NCBI GenBank assembly: GCA_937901895.1
Contig: CALGTD010000077.1
Coordinates: 1 to 29,080, forward strand
Reading direction: 5' to 3'
DNA from: an uncultured Spartobacteria bacterium
Lineage (GTDB): Bacteria > Verrucomicrobiota > Verrucomicrobiia > Chthoniobacterales > JAATET01
Length of the DNA: 29,080 nt
Shown here: one piece after another, positions 22,037 through 29,080 of the stretch
How positions within the stretch are numbered: the first letter of the stretch is position 1
Layout of the letters: each line of letters opens with the position of its first letter
Position numbers and translations under genes: made by a program
The notes under the pieces: generated by a model
The model's input: the letters and a program-made list of their open reading frames with translations, nothing else
Told to the model about the DNA's origin: nothing
Database searches by the model: none

Positions 22037-23194
22037 ATGCCTATATCCAACATCGACTTCCGCACCCGCGGAGCCTGGACACGCGGCAGGAATACTGTGT
22101 TGTCCGGAGCGGCCTTCCTGCTGCTCGCCGGGACCAATGCAGCCCTGGCGGACATCATCATCCCAATCGGGGACACCTATGCCCCGACCATTGGTTCATT
22201 GATCGACGACGACATCTTCATGGGAGGTGGCACCGCCGATATAGGCGGCGTCTATGTTTCCGGAACGGTGACGCTCGAGGCGGACAGCACGATCAAGGCA
22301 AGCGCAGCCTCGGCCGCGGTGATCTCGGGTCCGATCGTTGGAGCCGGTGGATTCGAAAAGACCGGATCGAACAAGCTGATCCTCGCCGGTCAGAACACCT
22401 ACCAGGGAACGACCGTCATCAGCGGAGGCATCCTCGACGTCGCAACGGGCGGAAGCCTTGGCAGCGGTAATGTCGTGAACAATGCGCTGCTCACGTTCAG
22501 CGGCAGCGACACGGTTCACGTGTCGTCGAACATCAGCGGCGTGGGATCCATCACGAAGGGCGGTCTTGGCAACGTGGTCCTCTCCGGAAACTCGACATCC
22601 ACCGGCACGTTGACCGTTGGCAACGGCGGGGTGTATGTCGACGGTTCCTTCTCGGGGCCGACGATTGTCGGCGGTGGTGCCACCATTGGTGGATCGGGAA
22701 GCATTGGATCGGTCACGCTGCTCGCCGGCGCAATGCTCGCTCCGGGAAGCGTCGACATGACCTTCGCTACGCTCAACGTCAGCAGCCTCACGTGGAACAG
22801 CGACAGCACGACTGCGGGGTTGTTCTTCGACCTCGGTTCGAACGTCAACAACTCGGACATGCTGGCCATCTCGGGCGCCTTCACCCGCGGTTCCAACACG
22901 ACGACGGTGTCCTACATCTTCGACTTCAACGGAACCGGAAAGGCCGGCCGGACCTACACGCTGATCACGTGGGGATCGACGAACTTCACCGCGACCTGGC
23001 TGGATAATCTCGTCATCACGAATCTGGCGGACGGCCTGCAGGGCACGTTCCAGTTCAGCGGCAACAGCCTGCAGCTCGTTGTTGTGCCGGAGCCCGGAGT
23101 CGTGGGCGCGGCCTTCGGGTTGTTTGGTCTCGCGACAATCGCCGCGCATCGCATTCGCCGGCGCCGGTCCGTTTCCGCGACGGAGCAGAACTAA
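22037..23194 (+). CDS. Exported PEP-CTERM protein with autotransporter-associated beta-strand repeats
   Basis: The 385-aa protein has an N-terminal signal segment ending ...LLLAGTNAALA. It carries at least two autotransporter-associated beta-strand repeats (PATR-like): GFEKTGSNKLILAGQNTYQG then TTVISGGILDVATGGSLGSG, and a second unit SITKGGLGNVVLSGNSTSTG then TLTVGNGGVYVDG. A GSIGSVTLLAGAMLAPGS segment closes the passenger. The tail VPEPGVVGAAFGLFGLATIA followed by HRIRRRR is a PEP-CTERM sorting signal (motif, helix, arginine cluster), processed in these systems by an exosortase. A beta-helical surface or exported protein, possibly linked to exopolysaccharide, is inferred. No exosortase gene is in the window. 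Start ATG 22037 is chosen because it directly precedes the signal peptide. Confidence 0.9.
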   Translation: MPISNIDFRTRGAWTRGRNTVLSGAAFLLLAGTNAALADIIIPIGDTYAPTIGSLIDDDIFMGGGTADIGGVYVSGTVTLEADSTIKASAASAAVISGPIVGAGGFEKTGSNKLILAGQNTYQGTTVISGGILDVATGGSLGSGNVVNNALLTFSGSDTVHVSSNISGVGSITKGGLGNVVLSGNSTSTGTLTVGNGGVYVDGSFSGPTIVGGGATIGGSGSIGSVTLLAGAMLAPGSVDMTFATLNVSSLTWNSDSTTAGLFFDLGSNVNNSDMLAISGAFTRGSNTTTVSYIFDFNGTGKAGRTYTLITWGSTNFTATWLDNLVITNLADGLQGTFQFSGNSLQLVVVPEPGVVGAAFGLFGLATIAAHRIRRRRSVSATEQN

Positions 23195-23212
23195 TCTCAT
23201 TTCCAAATACTC

Positions 23213-25249
23213 ATGAAATCCATTCTTCGCTCTCTTCCCCGGACGGCCTGTGCCGGGGCGCTTCTGATGGCGATGGGCACGCAGTCGTCGCCCGCCGCCA
23301 CCGTCGTATTCAACCTGGAGACCGCGACGTTCGAGGACATCCAAAAGGCGATGGACGCGGGCGCGCTGACCGCGGTCGAACTCGCAACGCTGTATCTCAA
23401 CCGTCGCGACGTTTACGACCAGGCCGGCATGAAGCTGAACTCGGTCGTAGCGATCAGTCCGACGTTGTTCGAAGACGCGGCGGCTTCGGATCAGCGGCGT
23501 GCCAACGGCGAGCTGCTCAGCCCGATCGACGGCATTCCCTTCGTCACGAAGGACTCCTACAACACCGCTGGCATGGCGACGACGGGCGGCATCGCCGGCT
23601 GGGTCGACATGATCGCGGACACAGATTGCCCGGTCGTGGACAAGCTGCGTGATTCCGGTGCGATCCTGCTGGGTCACGCCAACATGGACCGCTTCGCCAC
23701 GTCCGCCTCGAGCACGGTGTCCGAGCCCTACGGCACGACTCTCAACGCGTATACGCTTGGCTCGGCTGCAGGAAGCAGCGGCGGTCCGGCAGTCGCGACA
23801 GGCGCGAACTTCGCCGGATTCGGATTCGGCGGTGAGACCGGCGGATCGATCCGGAATCCCTCCGACCGTGCCGGCGTTGTCGGCTACAAGGTCGGCGTGG
23901 GAACCGTGCCGATCGGCGGAATCCTCGCACTTGTTCCGGACCGCGACGTTATCGGACCGATGACCCGCTATGCCGAGGACAACGCGAAGGTGATGGATGT
24001 CGCCGCGTTCGATGATCCCACGGACATCTGGGCGACCGTCGACTACACGCCGGGCCGTCCGAAGGCGGGTGACTTCCTCACGAAGGCCGGGGCCGCTTCG
24101 CTCGCTGGCAAGCGGGTCGGCGTGATCGGCACCTACGTCGGCATCTCCCGGCCTTCGCCGGCTCCGACGCCGATCGAGGTTCCCGGACTGCCCACCAACG
24201 CCGGTTCGAGTTCGAACACCACAACGGTGAACACGCCGAGCGCGGAAATCGGAGCCATCTTCAACCGTGCCAAGGCGGAGCTCGAAGCGCTCGGCGCCGA
24301 GGTGGTCACGGTCTTCCTGCCTCCGAATGTCGACACTGCCGTCGGCGTCGGTGACGGAATGCCGACCCGTGCGCTCTATACCGGCAGCAATGGCACCTAC
24401 GCGCAGGCCTGGGCCCACAAGACGTTCCTCGAAGGCCTTGGCCAGGATCCGGTGCTGCGGCTCACGCAGGCGGGACGTGCGGCGAATCTGATCAACGCCG
24501 TCGCCTCGAACACGATCCTCACCTTCACGTCCGAGCCGGGAGTCGAGCACTTCGCGGCACAGGCGATCATCAACCGCCGCTTCGAGGCGTGGATGGATGC
24601 CGAGGGCATCGACGTGCTGGTCTGGCCGACTCACGTCACCAAGAGCCGCACGAGCGGAACGAACCCTGGTCGTGATCTGGTCAACAACATCGGTCTGCCG
24701 TGCGTCACGGTCCCGATGGGCGTGATTCCCTCAACCGGTGAGCCGGTCACGATGGCATTCGTCGGCAAGTATCGCGGCGACGCGGACGTGCTGGCATATG
24801 CAAGCGCCTACGAGAAAGCCACGAACTACCGCATCCCGTCTCCGCTCGCGCCTCCGCTCGAAGGGGAGACGATCGTCTACACCGTGCCTGACGAGCCCGT
24901 CGCCGCGGCGGCTGCGAAGTCCGGGGGTGCGGACAAGCTCGGCCCGGTGGTGACCGTTGCAACGACTGCGAAGATCGTCGGCTCCGGCAAGAAGTCGAAG
25001 CTGAAGATCGGCGGCGTTGCGGTCGACGCGGGCAGCATCCGCTCGCTGAAGGTCTATGTGAATGGCCGCAAGGTCCCGGCGAAGCTCGGCAAGAAATGGC
25101 AGGCCGCGATGCCTGTCTCCCAGCTCAAGAAGCTGATCAAGCCGAAGGATTCCACCGTCGATGTGACGGTGATGGCGAAGGATTCCGAGGGGAACACCTC
25201 CGCCACGCGGAAGACCATCAAGCTCGGCACGCTCCTCACGGACGTCTGA
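23213..25249 (+). CDS. Secreted amidase-signature hydrolase with a C-terminal beta-rich domain
   Basis: The 678-aa protein has a signal peptide (cut near ...SSPAA, residue 29) and an amidase-signature (AS) domain. Its catalytic triad is visible: Lys113 in GIPFVTKDSYN, cis-Ser188 in AAGSSGGP and nucleophile Ser212 in GGETGGSIRNPS, with the 24-residue Ser-Ser spacing of fatty acid amide hydrolase. A low-complexity insert (about 315-340, PSPAPTPIEVPGLPTNAGSS) lies between catalytic segments. Residues about 565-678 form a separate Ig-like beta-rich domain (SLKVYVNGRKVPAKL...VDVTVMAKDSEGNTSATRKT) that may anchor or bind substrate. AS enzymes hydrolyse amides; the exported location suggests extracellular amide or peptide-like substrates. 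It is 18 bp downstream of the PEP-CTERM gene, likely co-transcribed. Confidence 0.9.
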   Translation: MKSILRSLPRTACAGALLMAMGTQSSPAATVVFNLETATFEDIQKAMDAGALTAVELATLYLNRRDVYDQAGMKLNSVVAISPTLFEDAAASDQRRANGELLSPIDGIPFVTKDSYNTAGMATTGGIAGWVDMIADTDCPVVDKLRDSGAILLGHANMDRFATSASSTVSEPYGTTLNAYTLGSAAGSSGGPAVATGANFAGFGFGGETGGSIRNPSDRAGVVGYKVGVGTVPIGGILALVPDRDVIGPMTRYAEDNAKVMDVAAFDDPTDIWATVDYTPGRPKAGDFLTKAGAASLAGKRVGVIGTYVGISRPSPAPTPIEVPGLPTNAGSSSNTTTVNTPSAEIGAIFNRAKAELEALGAEVVTVFLPPNVDTAVGVGDGMPTRALYTGSNGTYAQAWAHKTFLEGLGQDPVLRLTQAGRAANLINAVASNTILTFTSEPGVEHFAAQAIINRRFEAWMDAEGIDVLVWPTHVTKSRTSGTNPGRDLVNNIGLPCVTVPMGVIPSTGEPVTMAFVGKYRGDADVLAYASAYEKATNYRIPSPLAPPLEGETIVYTVPDEPVAAAAAKSGGADKLGPVVTVATTAKIVGSGKKSKLKIGGVAVDAGSIRSLKVYVNGRKVPAKLGKKWQAAMPVSQLKKLIKPKDSTVDVTVMAKDSEGNTSATRKTIKLGTLLTDV

Positions 25250-25264
25250 TCGAACTTGTCCTCG

Positions 25265-25336
25265 CGGGGTCATCCGGAAATCCGGGTGGCCCCGTTCTCC
25301 CGCCGCGGCATGCGCCGCGTGCCGCGACGGGAGAAC
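25265..25336 (+). terminator. Tandem strong hairpins downstream of the amidase gene
   Basis: Hairpin 1 (25265-25294) has a 13-bp stem, with two G-T pairs, and an AAAT loop. Hairpin 2 (25294-25336) has perfect 9-bp outer arms GTTCTCCCG/CGGGAGAAC and an inner CGCGGC-ATGC-GCCGCG stem. Together they fill almost the whole 97-bp gap. TTCTCCC follows hairpin 1, so it is a plausible terminator. Hairpin 2 could be a repeat-type element or a stem that shields the next gene. Confidence 0.55.
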
Positions 25337-25346
25337 CAGGTTGTTT

Positions 25347-26933
25347 ATGAAAAATCACTCAGCATTGAAGATCGAATGGAAGCGGTGGATGCCGGTTGTC
25401 GCGGTATTCCTGGCGGTGCTCGCCGTCGGACTCGTCCTGTTTTCGACTCCCGATGCGGACGATGGGAACGCCTCTGCGCAATCGACCACGGAGGTTGTGG
25501 ATGCGAGGCCACCTGAGCGCGCGCAAAGCCTCGAGGATTTGCAGGCGCGATTGAGCGAGGCCGACGCGGAAAGCTATCCCGAGTTGATGCGCGACCTGCT
25601 GGCCATGGACGACGCCGCCCTGCGCGACCCGATGCTCGCGCAGCTGATTCAGAACTGGCTCGATACCGACATGGAGGGCTTCGTGGCCTTCATCGACGAG
25701 ATGGAGGTCGATGCAGGGGATGCATATTTGTGGGAACGCATGAGCGGCGCGCTCGCGACGGCCCTCCCGATGGTCGGCGACGAGGCGGCCTCCAATCCGC
25801 GGCTGGCGGAAATCGTCCGGCGGTTCGTCGAATTCACCGCGACGGTGAATCCCCGCACCGCGCTCGAATGGACGCGTCAATGGCTGCTCGACGACGCGCT
25901 GGAATCCTCCCTCGCAAAGATCTGCGGAGAGCTCGCGAAGATCTCGCCGGAGGAGGCCATCCTTGTGCTGGAGGAAATTCGCACCCCCGCGCGCCGGGTG
26001 GAATCCATCCAGGGAATCGGCGCGGCATACGCGGCGCGGGATCCGGACGCCGCCATCCAATGGGCCACGAACCTTCGCGAAATCGGCGAGCGACCGTATG
26101 CGGTGGACAGCGTGATGGCGGAACTCGCCACGAGCGATCCCGCGCGGGCCGCGCAGGAGATTGACGCCTTCCAGGCCTTTCTCGCCGCGGACTACGCGAG
26201 CCACGTGATGGCGGAGACGGGGAAGGACCCTGCGGCGGCGCTCGAGGGCGATCCCGCCGATCTGGAGACGGCACCTCCGCCCTCCGATCCGCGGCTGATC
26301 ATTCTCGCGGACTCGAACTTTCTGATCGCCCGGCAATGGGCGGCGACCTCCCCGGAGGAGGCCATCGCGTGGGTGGCGAAGCTTCCGAAGAACCGCTTCC
26401 GGGACGACATGGCCGCGAATGCCCTCGCGGGCTGGGCGCGCAAGGACCCCACAGCGGCGCTTGCCTACTTCCAGGCGAACGAACGCGAGAATCGCGCTGC
26501 GGCGAAGGCGTTGTTTGAAAGCTGGGCGGCCAGCGATCCGGTTGCGGCCGCGAAGTCGATCGAGGCCCTGGAATCGCCGGAACAACAGGCGCCCGCCGCC
26601 GAGGGCGTCGCCGGTGCATGGGTGATGCGGGATCCCGAGCGCGCCGCCGCATGGGCGGGCGCATTGCCGGAGGGGAAACCCCGCGACGTCGCAAACGCGG
26701 TGATCGTGGACGGCATCAGCATCGACGAGCCGGAGATCGCGTGGGAGCTCGCCCGCAGCATTGGCGACCCGTATCAACGCCGCACCGCGCTGGAGATTTC
26801 CTTTGCGGGCCTGCTCGGCGAGGACCCCAAATTCGCGGAAAACGCATTGAAGGACGCGAGACTGCCGGAGTCGGAGTCGAACCTGCTGGCACGAATGTTG
26901 CAGTCCGCCACGGGGTCCAACTTCCACCCGTAA
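25347..26933 (+). CDS. Membrane-anchored helical-repeat protein of unknown function
   Basis: The 528-aa protein has one N-terminal transmembrane segment (WMPVVAVFLAVLAVGLVLF, about 16-34) and then a low-complexity linker. Most of the rest is alpha-helical repeats of about 30-40 residues, each marked by [ND/SP]-x-x-[A]-A-x-x-W: NPRTALEWTRQWL, SPEEAILVLEEI, DPDAAIQWATNL, SPEEAIAWVAKLP, DPTAALAYFQAN, DPVAAAKSIEAL, DPERAAAWAGALP. A right-handed solenoid like TPR/HEAT is inferred. Such repeat proteins are common in Verrucomicrobiota, but no function is known to me. ATG 25347 is preferred over TTG 25341. The stop TAA shares its last base with the ATG of the next gene (TAATG), suggesting coupled translation with the PEP-CTERM protein. 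Confidence 0.83.
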   Translation: MKNHSALKIEWKRWMPVVAVFLAVLAVGLVLFSTPDADDGNASAQSTTEVVDARPPERAQSLEDLQARLSEADAESYPELMRDLLAMDDAALRDPMLAQLIQNWLDTDMEGFVAFIDEMEVDAGDAYLWERMSGALATALPMVGDEAASNPRLAEIVRRFVEFTATVNPRTALEWTRQWLLDDALESSLAKICGELAKISPEEAILVLEEIRTPARRVESIQGIGAAYAARDPDAAIQWATNLREIGERPYAVDSVMAELATSDPARAAQEIDAFQAFLAADYASHVMAETGKDPAAALEGDPADLETAPPPSDPRLIILADSNFLIARQWAATSPEEAIAWVAKLPKNRFRDDMAANALAGWARKDPTAALAYFQANERENRAAAKALFESWAASDPVAAAKSIEALESPEQQAPAAEGVAGAWVMRDPERAAAWAGALPEGKPRDVANAVIVDGISIDEPEIAWELARSIGDPYQRRTALEISFAGLLGEDPKFAENALKDARLPESESNLLARMLQSATGSNFHP

Positions 26934-27712
26934 TGCCTGTTCTTCCGATGCGCGGCCGTCTGCGGGCCCTGACCGTCCTTCTCGTTGTTCTGGCCGGAAT
27001 CGCCCGTGCTCCGGCCGCGGAGGATGAGGTGTGGGCCGACAATCCGTGGGGCAGGGTGACCATCTTTGGCTCCGGTCCGCTGGGCACCCGGCTGTTCGCC
27101 GAAGCCTCCGGCCTGTTCACCGAGGAGAAGTCCATGTTCTACCTCGACACGCAGACACTGCCGGCGGAGGTCGAGTCGTTCACTGAATCATCCGACGGAA
27201 ACCTGACCGTGCGTGCCACTCTCAGGATCGACGCGAGCAACGAATCGGGGTTGCTGTTCGCCGGAAACGCCACACTCCTTCCCGAGGGGACCGGTGCTTC
27301 CGGATTCGCAGGCATCCATCTTTACCTCCTCGTCGAGCTTCTCGATCCCGCGACGATCCAGATTTACGACCTCCGAAGCGTCGCATCCGGGAGCGAAGCC
27401 TCCGGGTTCTCGCTGACACTGTTTCCGAGCAATGAATCGGGCGCGATCACGGGAAGCGCGCTCATGGAGTTCGCCGGCGCGTCCGCCTCCGGCTGGGACG
27501 GCACGTATTGGTCGGACACCTCCGGATTCTTCCGCCTGGAGGTCTCCGCGACCGCGCTGGGCGGTGCCCCCGAGATGTCCGGCTTCGACTTCCGCCTCGA
27601 CATCACCGACTACGCGCCCGTCCCGGAACCCGCCGCCGGCGCTCTGGTCGTCGTCGGTGGGCTTTTCGGATGGCTTGCACACCGGCGCGCACGCCGCCCG
27701 TTGCAAAGCTGA
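26933..27712 (+). CDS. Exported PEP-CTERM protein of unknown function
   Basis: The 259-aa protein has a signal peptide (RLRALTVLLVVLAGIARAPA, cut near APAAE). A beta-rich body follows without a named domain, with many S/G/E-S-G motifs (ASNESGLLFAG, ASGSEASGFSLTL, SNESGAITGSALM). The end VPEPAAGALVVVGGLFGWLA and HRRARR is a complete PEP-CTERM signal. Its ATG overlaps the last base of the helical-repeat gene's stop, so the two proteins are probably made together and may interact at the envelope. It should be exported, processed by an exosortase and retained at the surface or in the matrix. Confidence 0.85.
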   Translation: MPVLPMRGRLRALTVLLVVLAGIARAPAAEDEVWADNPWGRVTIFGSGPLGTRLFAEASGLFTEEKSMFYLDTQTLPAEVESFTESSDGNLTVRATLRIDASNESGLLFAGNATLLPEGTGASGFAGIHLYLLVELLDPATIQIYDLRSVASGSEASGFSLTLFPSNESGAITGSALMEFAGASASGWDGTYWSDTSGFFRLEVSATALGGAPEMSGFDFRLDITDYAPVPEPAAGALVVVGGLFGWLAHRRARRPLQS

Positions 27713-27764
27713 CCCGCGCTAAGTCGCGCAGCGGCCAGCCCGCCACCGCACGGTAAACGGGGCC

Positions 27765-29039
27765 GTGAACAATCTGAACGAATGGGAGTTCGATGTGCTC
27801 GGGCGGGTGACGAAGGTTACGAACAACCTCGGCACGTTCACCATCCCATCCTTCGACGGAGGATCCAGCCGGCCGACCAAAATCAAGTATCCCAATGGTC
27901 AGCGGACAGAGATCGGCTGCTACTCCAACGGCGATGATCGGCGACTGAAAGTCATTCGCGACCTGAATCAAAACGGGAACCTCATTTCCAAGTTCGATTA
28001 TCTGAATTACGCCCGCGATGGAGAGATTCGCCGGCTCGAAAAGACGCTGGACAACGGCCTCAAGCATCGTTTTGTTTACGAATACGATCGCATCAACCAA
28101 TTGAAGAAGGCAAAACAAGTGGATCTGGTCAACGCGGGGGTAGTGAATTCCTATGTCTATAAATACGACGCTGCGGGCAACCGGATTTCCTATCGGGACA
28201 ACCTGATGACCGTTCAGGCCAAGTATGACAAGCTCAACCAGGTGAGACTTATGGTCGGCGGAGCTGCGGATGAGGAGGTCAGTGGTTTCCTCAACAAGCC
28301 TGCGCGGGTCACGGTCAATGGGGAGCCGGTGGATGTCGATGATGAGAATCACTTCCAGACCTACGTGCCCGGATCCGGTCCCGCGACACCGCTGTCCATC
28401 ACTGCGACGGACTTCGATGGGAACCCTCCCGTCACTGGAAACTGGACATTTTCTTCATCCCAAGGTGTTGGTGGACGATTCACCTACAGTGGCGGAAATC
28501 TGACCGATCAGAAGTTTCCCAAGCCAGTGCAATATACTTGGGACGGAGAGGACCGTCTGAAAACGGTTACTGTGGACGGCACCACCTATGAATTCATCTA
28601 CGATGGGTTCAGCCGGCGGATCATGGAAAAGGTGAACGGCACTCCTTCCCGGACATGGGTATGGAGTGGGCTGGAGATCGTGGAGGAGCGGGCGGGGAAC
28701 GGGAGCACCGTTCTGAAGCGATTCTATCCCCAGGGCGAGGAATGGGGGACGGGAACCGAGGCCAAGGATTATTACTATACGTTCGATCATCTCGGAAGCA
28801 TCCAGGAGATGACCGACTCCAACCGCAACATCGTGGCCCGATATGCGTATTCGCCTTGGGGAGAAACGACGAAGATCCAAGGCACTCTCGATGCGTCGTT
28901 TACCTACACCGGGCATTTTATGCACCATCCGACGGGATTGGTGCTGGCGCCTTACAGGGCTTACGATCCCAGCTTGGGACGGTGGCTATCCAGAGATCCG
29001 ATTGGGGAGAACGGTGGAATAAATCTGGGTCTTTCCTAG
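27765..29039 (+). CDS. RHS repeat-associated core fragment (N-terminally truncated)
   Basis: The 424-aa frame starts at GTG directly after an in-frame TAA and has no signal peptide or N-terminal cap, so it is a fragment of a normally much larger RHS protein. It has YD-type repeats (VYEYDRINQLKKA, VYKYDAAGNRISYRD, YTWDGEDRLKTVTVDGTTYE). It ends with the RHS-associated core: YYYTFDHLGSIQEMTDSN, ARYAYSPWGE, TYTGHFMHHPTGLVLAPYRA and SLGRWLSRDPIGENGG. Only about six residues follow (INLGLS), so the variable toxin tip is missing or the frame is broken there. Base composition is visibly lower in G+C than the upstream genes (about 48% in the line from 28081). Likely a displaced, possibly non-functional RHS remnant. 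Confidence 0.85.
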   Translation: MNNLNEWEFDVLGRVTKVTNNLGTFTIPSFDGGSSRPTKIKYPNGQRTEIGCYSNGDDRRLKVIRDLNQNGNLISKFDYLNYARDGEIRRLEKTLDNGLKHRFVYEYDRINQLKKAKQVDLVNAGVVNSYVYKYDAAGNRISYRDNLMTVQAKYDKLNQVRLMVGGAADEEVSGFLNKPARVTVNGEPVDVDDENHFQTYVPGSGPATPLSITATDFDGNPPVTGNWTFSSSQGVGGRFTYSGGNLTDQKFPKPVQYTWDGEDRLKTVTVDGTTYEFIYDGFSRRIMEKVNGTPSRTWVWSGLEIVEERAGNGSTVLKRFYPQGEEWGTGTEAKDYYYTFDHLGSIQEMTDSNRNIVARYAYSPWGETTKIQGTLDASFTYTGHFMHHPTGLVLAPYRAYDPSLGRWLSRDPIGENGGINLGLS

Positions 29040-29080
29040 ATTAGACGGCTTGGAGCTGTGTAATCTATTGGGAGACAGTG

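Noticed and set aside
22196..24634. An 812-codon open frame on the minus strand, antisense to the PEP-CTERM and amidase genes
   Set aside because: Its product is Arg/Val/Glu/His-rich with no motif, and the plus strand has two clear protein families. It is a by-product of high third-position G+C.
1..29080. CRISPR array, tRNA or rRNA genes, transposase or integrase
   Set aside because: No direct-repeat array, cloverleaf, rRNA core or recombinase motif was recognised on either strand.

Overview
The window reads as a GC-rich (mostly above 60% G+C) chromosomal segment of a Gram-negative bacterium. The best guess is Verrucomicrobiota, near Chthoniobacterales/Spartobacteria. This rests on LPS-type glycosyltransferases (outer membrane), two proteins with PEP-CTERM sorting tails, an exported protein with autotransporter-associated beta-strand repeats, a DUF5069 protein, futalosine-pathway menaquinone synthesis (mqnC), and an RHS core ending in the DPIGENGG motif. 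Taxonomy is inferred from protein families remembered, not from a search. No rRNA, tRNA, CRISPR array or insertion sequence was seen. Many starts lack a clear Shine-Dalgarno sequence.

Layout. (1) 1-2981: LPS/glycan assembly, with a GT4 and a partial GT9 heptosyltransferase on the minus strand, divergent from a WaaG-like GT4. (2) 3009-6281: on the minus strand, infC, which has no ATG/GTG/TTG start upstream of its conserved N-terminus, overlapped by a HAD phosphatase; then a secreted protein of unknown function, a plus-strand DUF5069 protein and a minus-strand orphan acyl carrier protein. (3) 6333-8385: a translationally coupled trio, tlyA-nadK-PTS EIIA, followed by a small DUF2892 membrane protein and an orphan OppF-type ABC ATPase. 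(4) 9515-15249: rodA, mqnC, a YhaM-type HD nuclease and an 811-aa YfhO-like membrane protein.

(5) 15254-18926 is the most interesting block. A GbsR/MarR-type regulator is followed by five tightly overlapping genes: a 3-TM protein, a DCC/DUF393 thiol oxidoreductase, an MBOAT_2 wax-synthase-like acyltransferase, a 4-TM protein and a TIGR01777 SDR. Nearly identical 23-bp blocks, each holding the inverted repeat TTTCAG-N6-CTGAAA, sit before the regulator and before the operon. This looks like an autoregulated membrane-lipid or wax/pigment acylation module that I cannot match to a described pathway.

(6) 18935-21911: a PepSY-like exported protein divergent from a NarL-type two-component system. 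The kinase is frameshifted in its ATP-binding G-box by a run of ten G. (7) 22037-27712: exported or surface proteins, namely a beta-strand-repeat PEP-CTERM protein, a secreted amidase with an extra C-terminal domain, a helical-repeat membrane-anchored protein and a second PEP-CTERM protein, with strong hairpins between them. (8) 27765-end: an N-terminally truncated, visibly less GC-rich RHS fragment, probably a remnant of a transferred or rearranged RHS locus.
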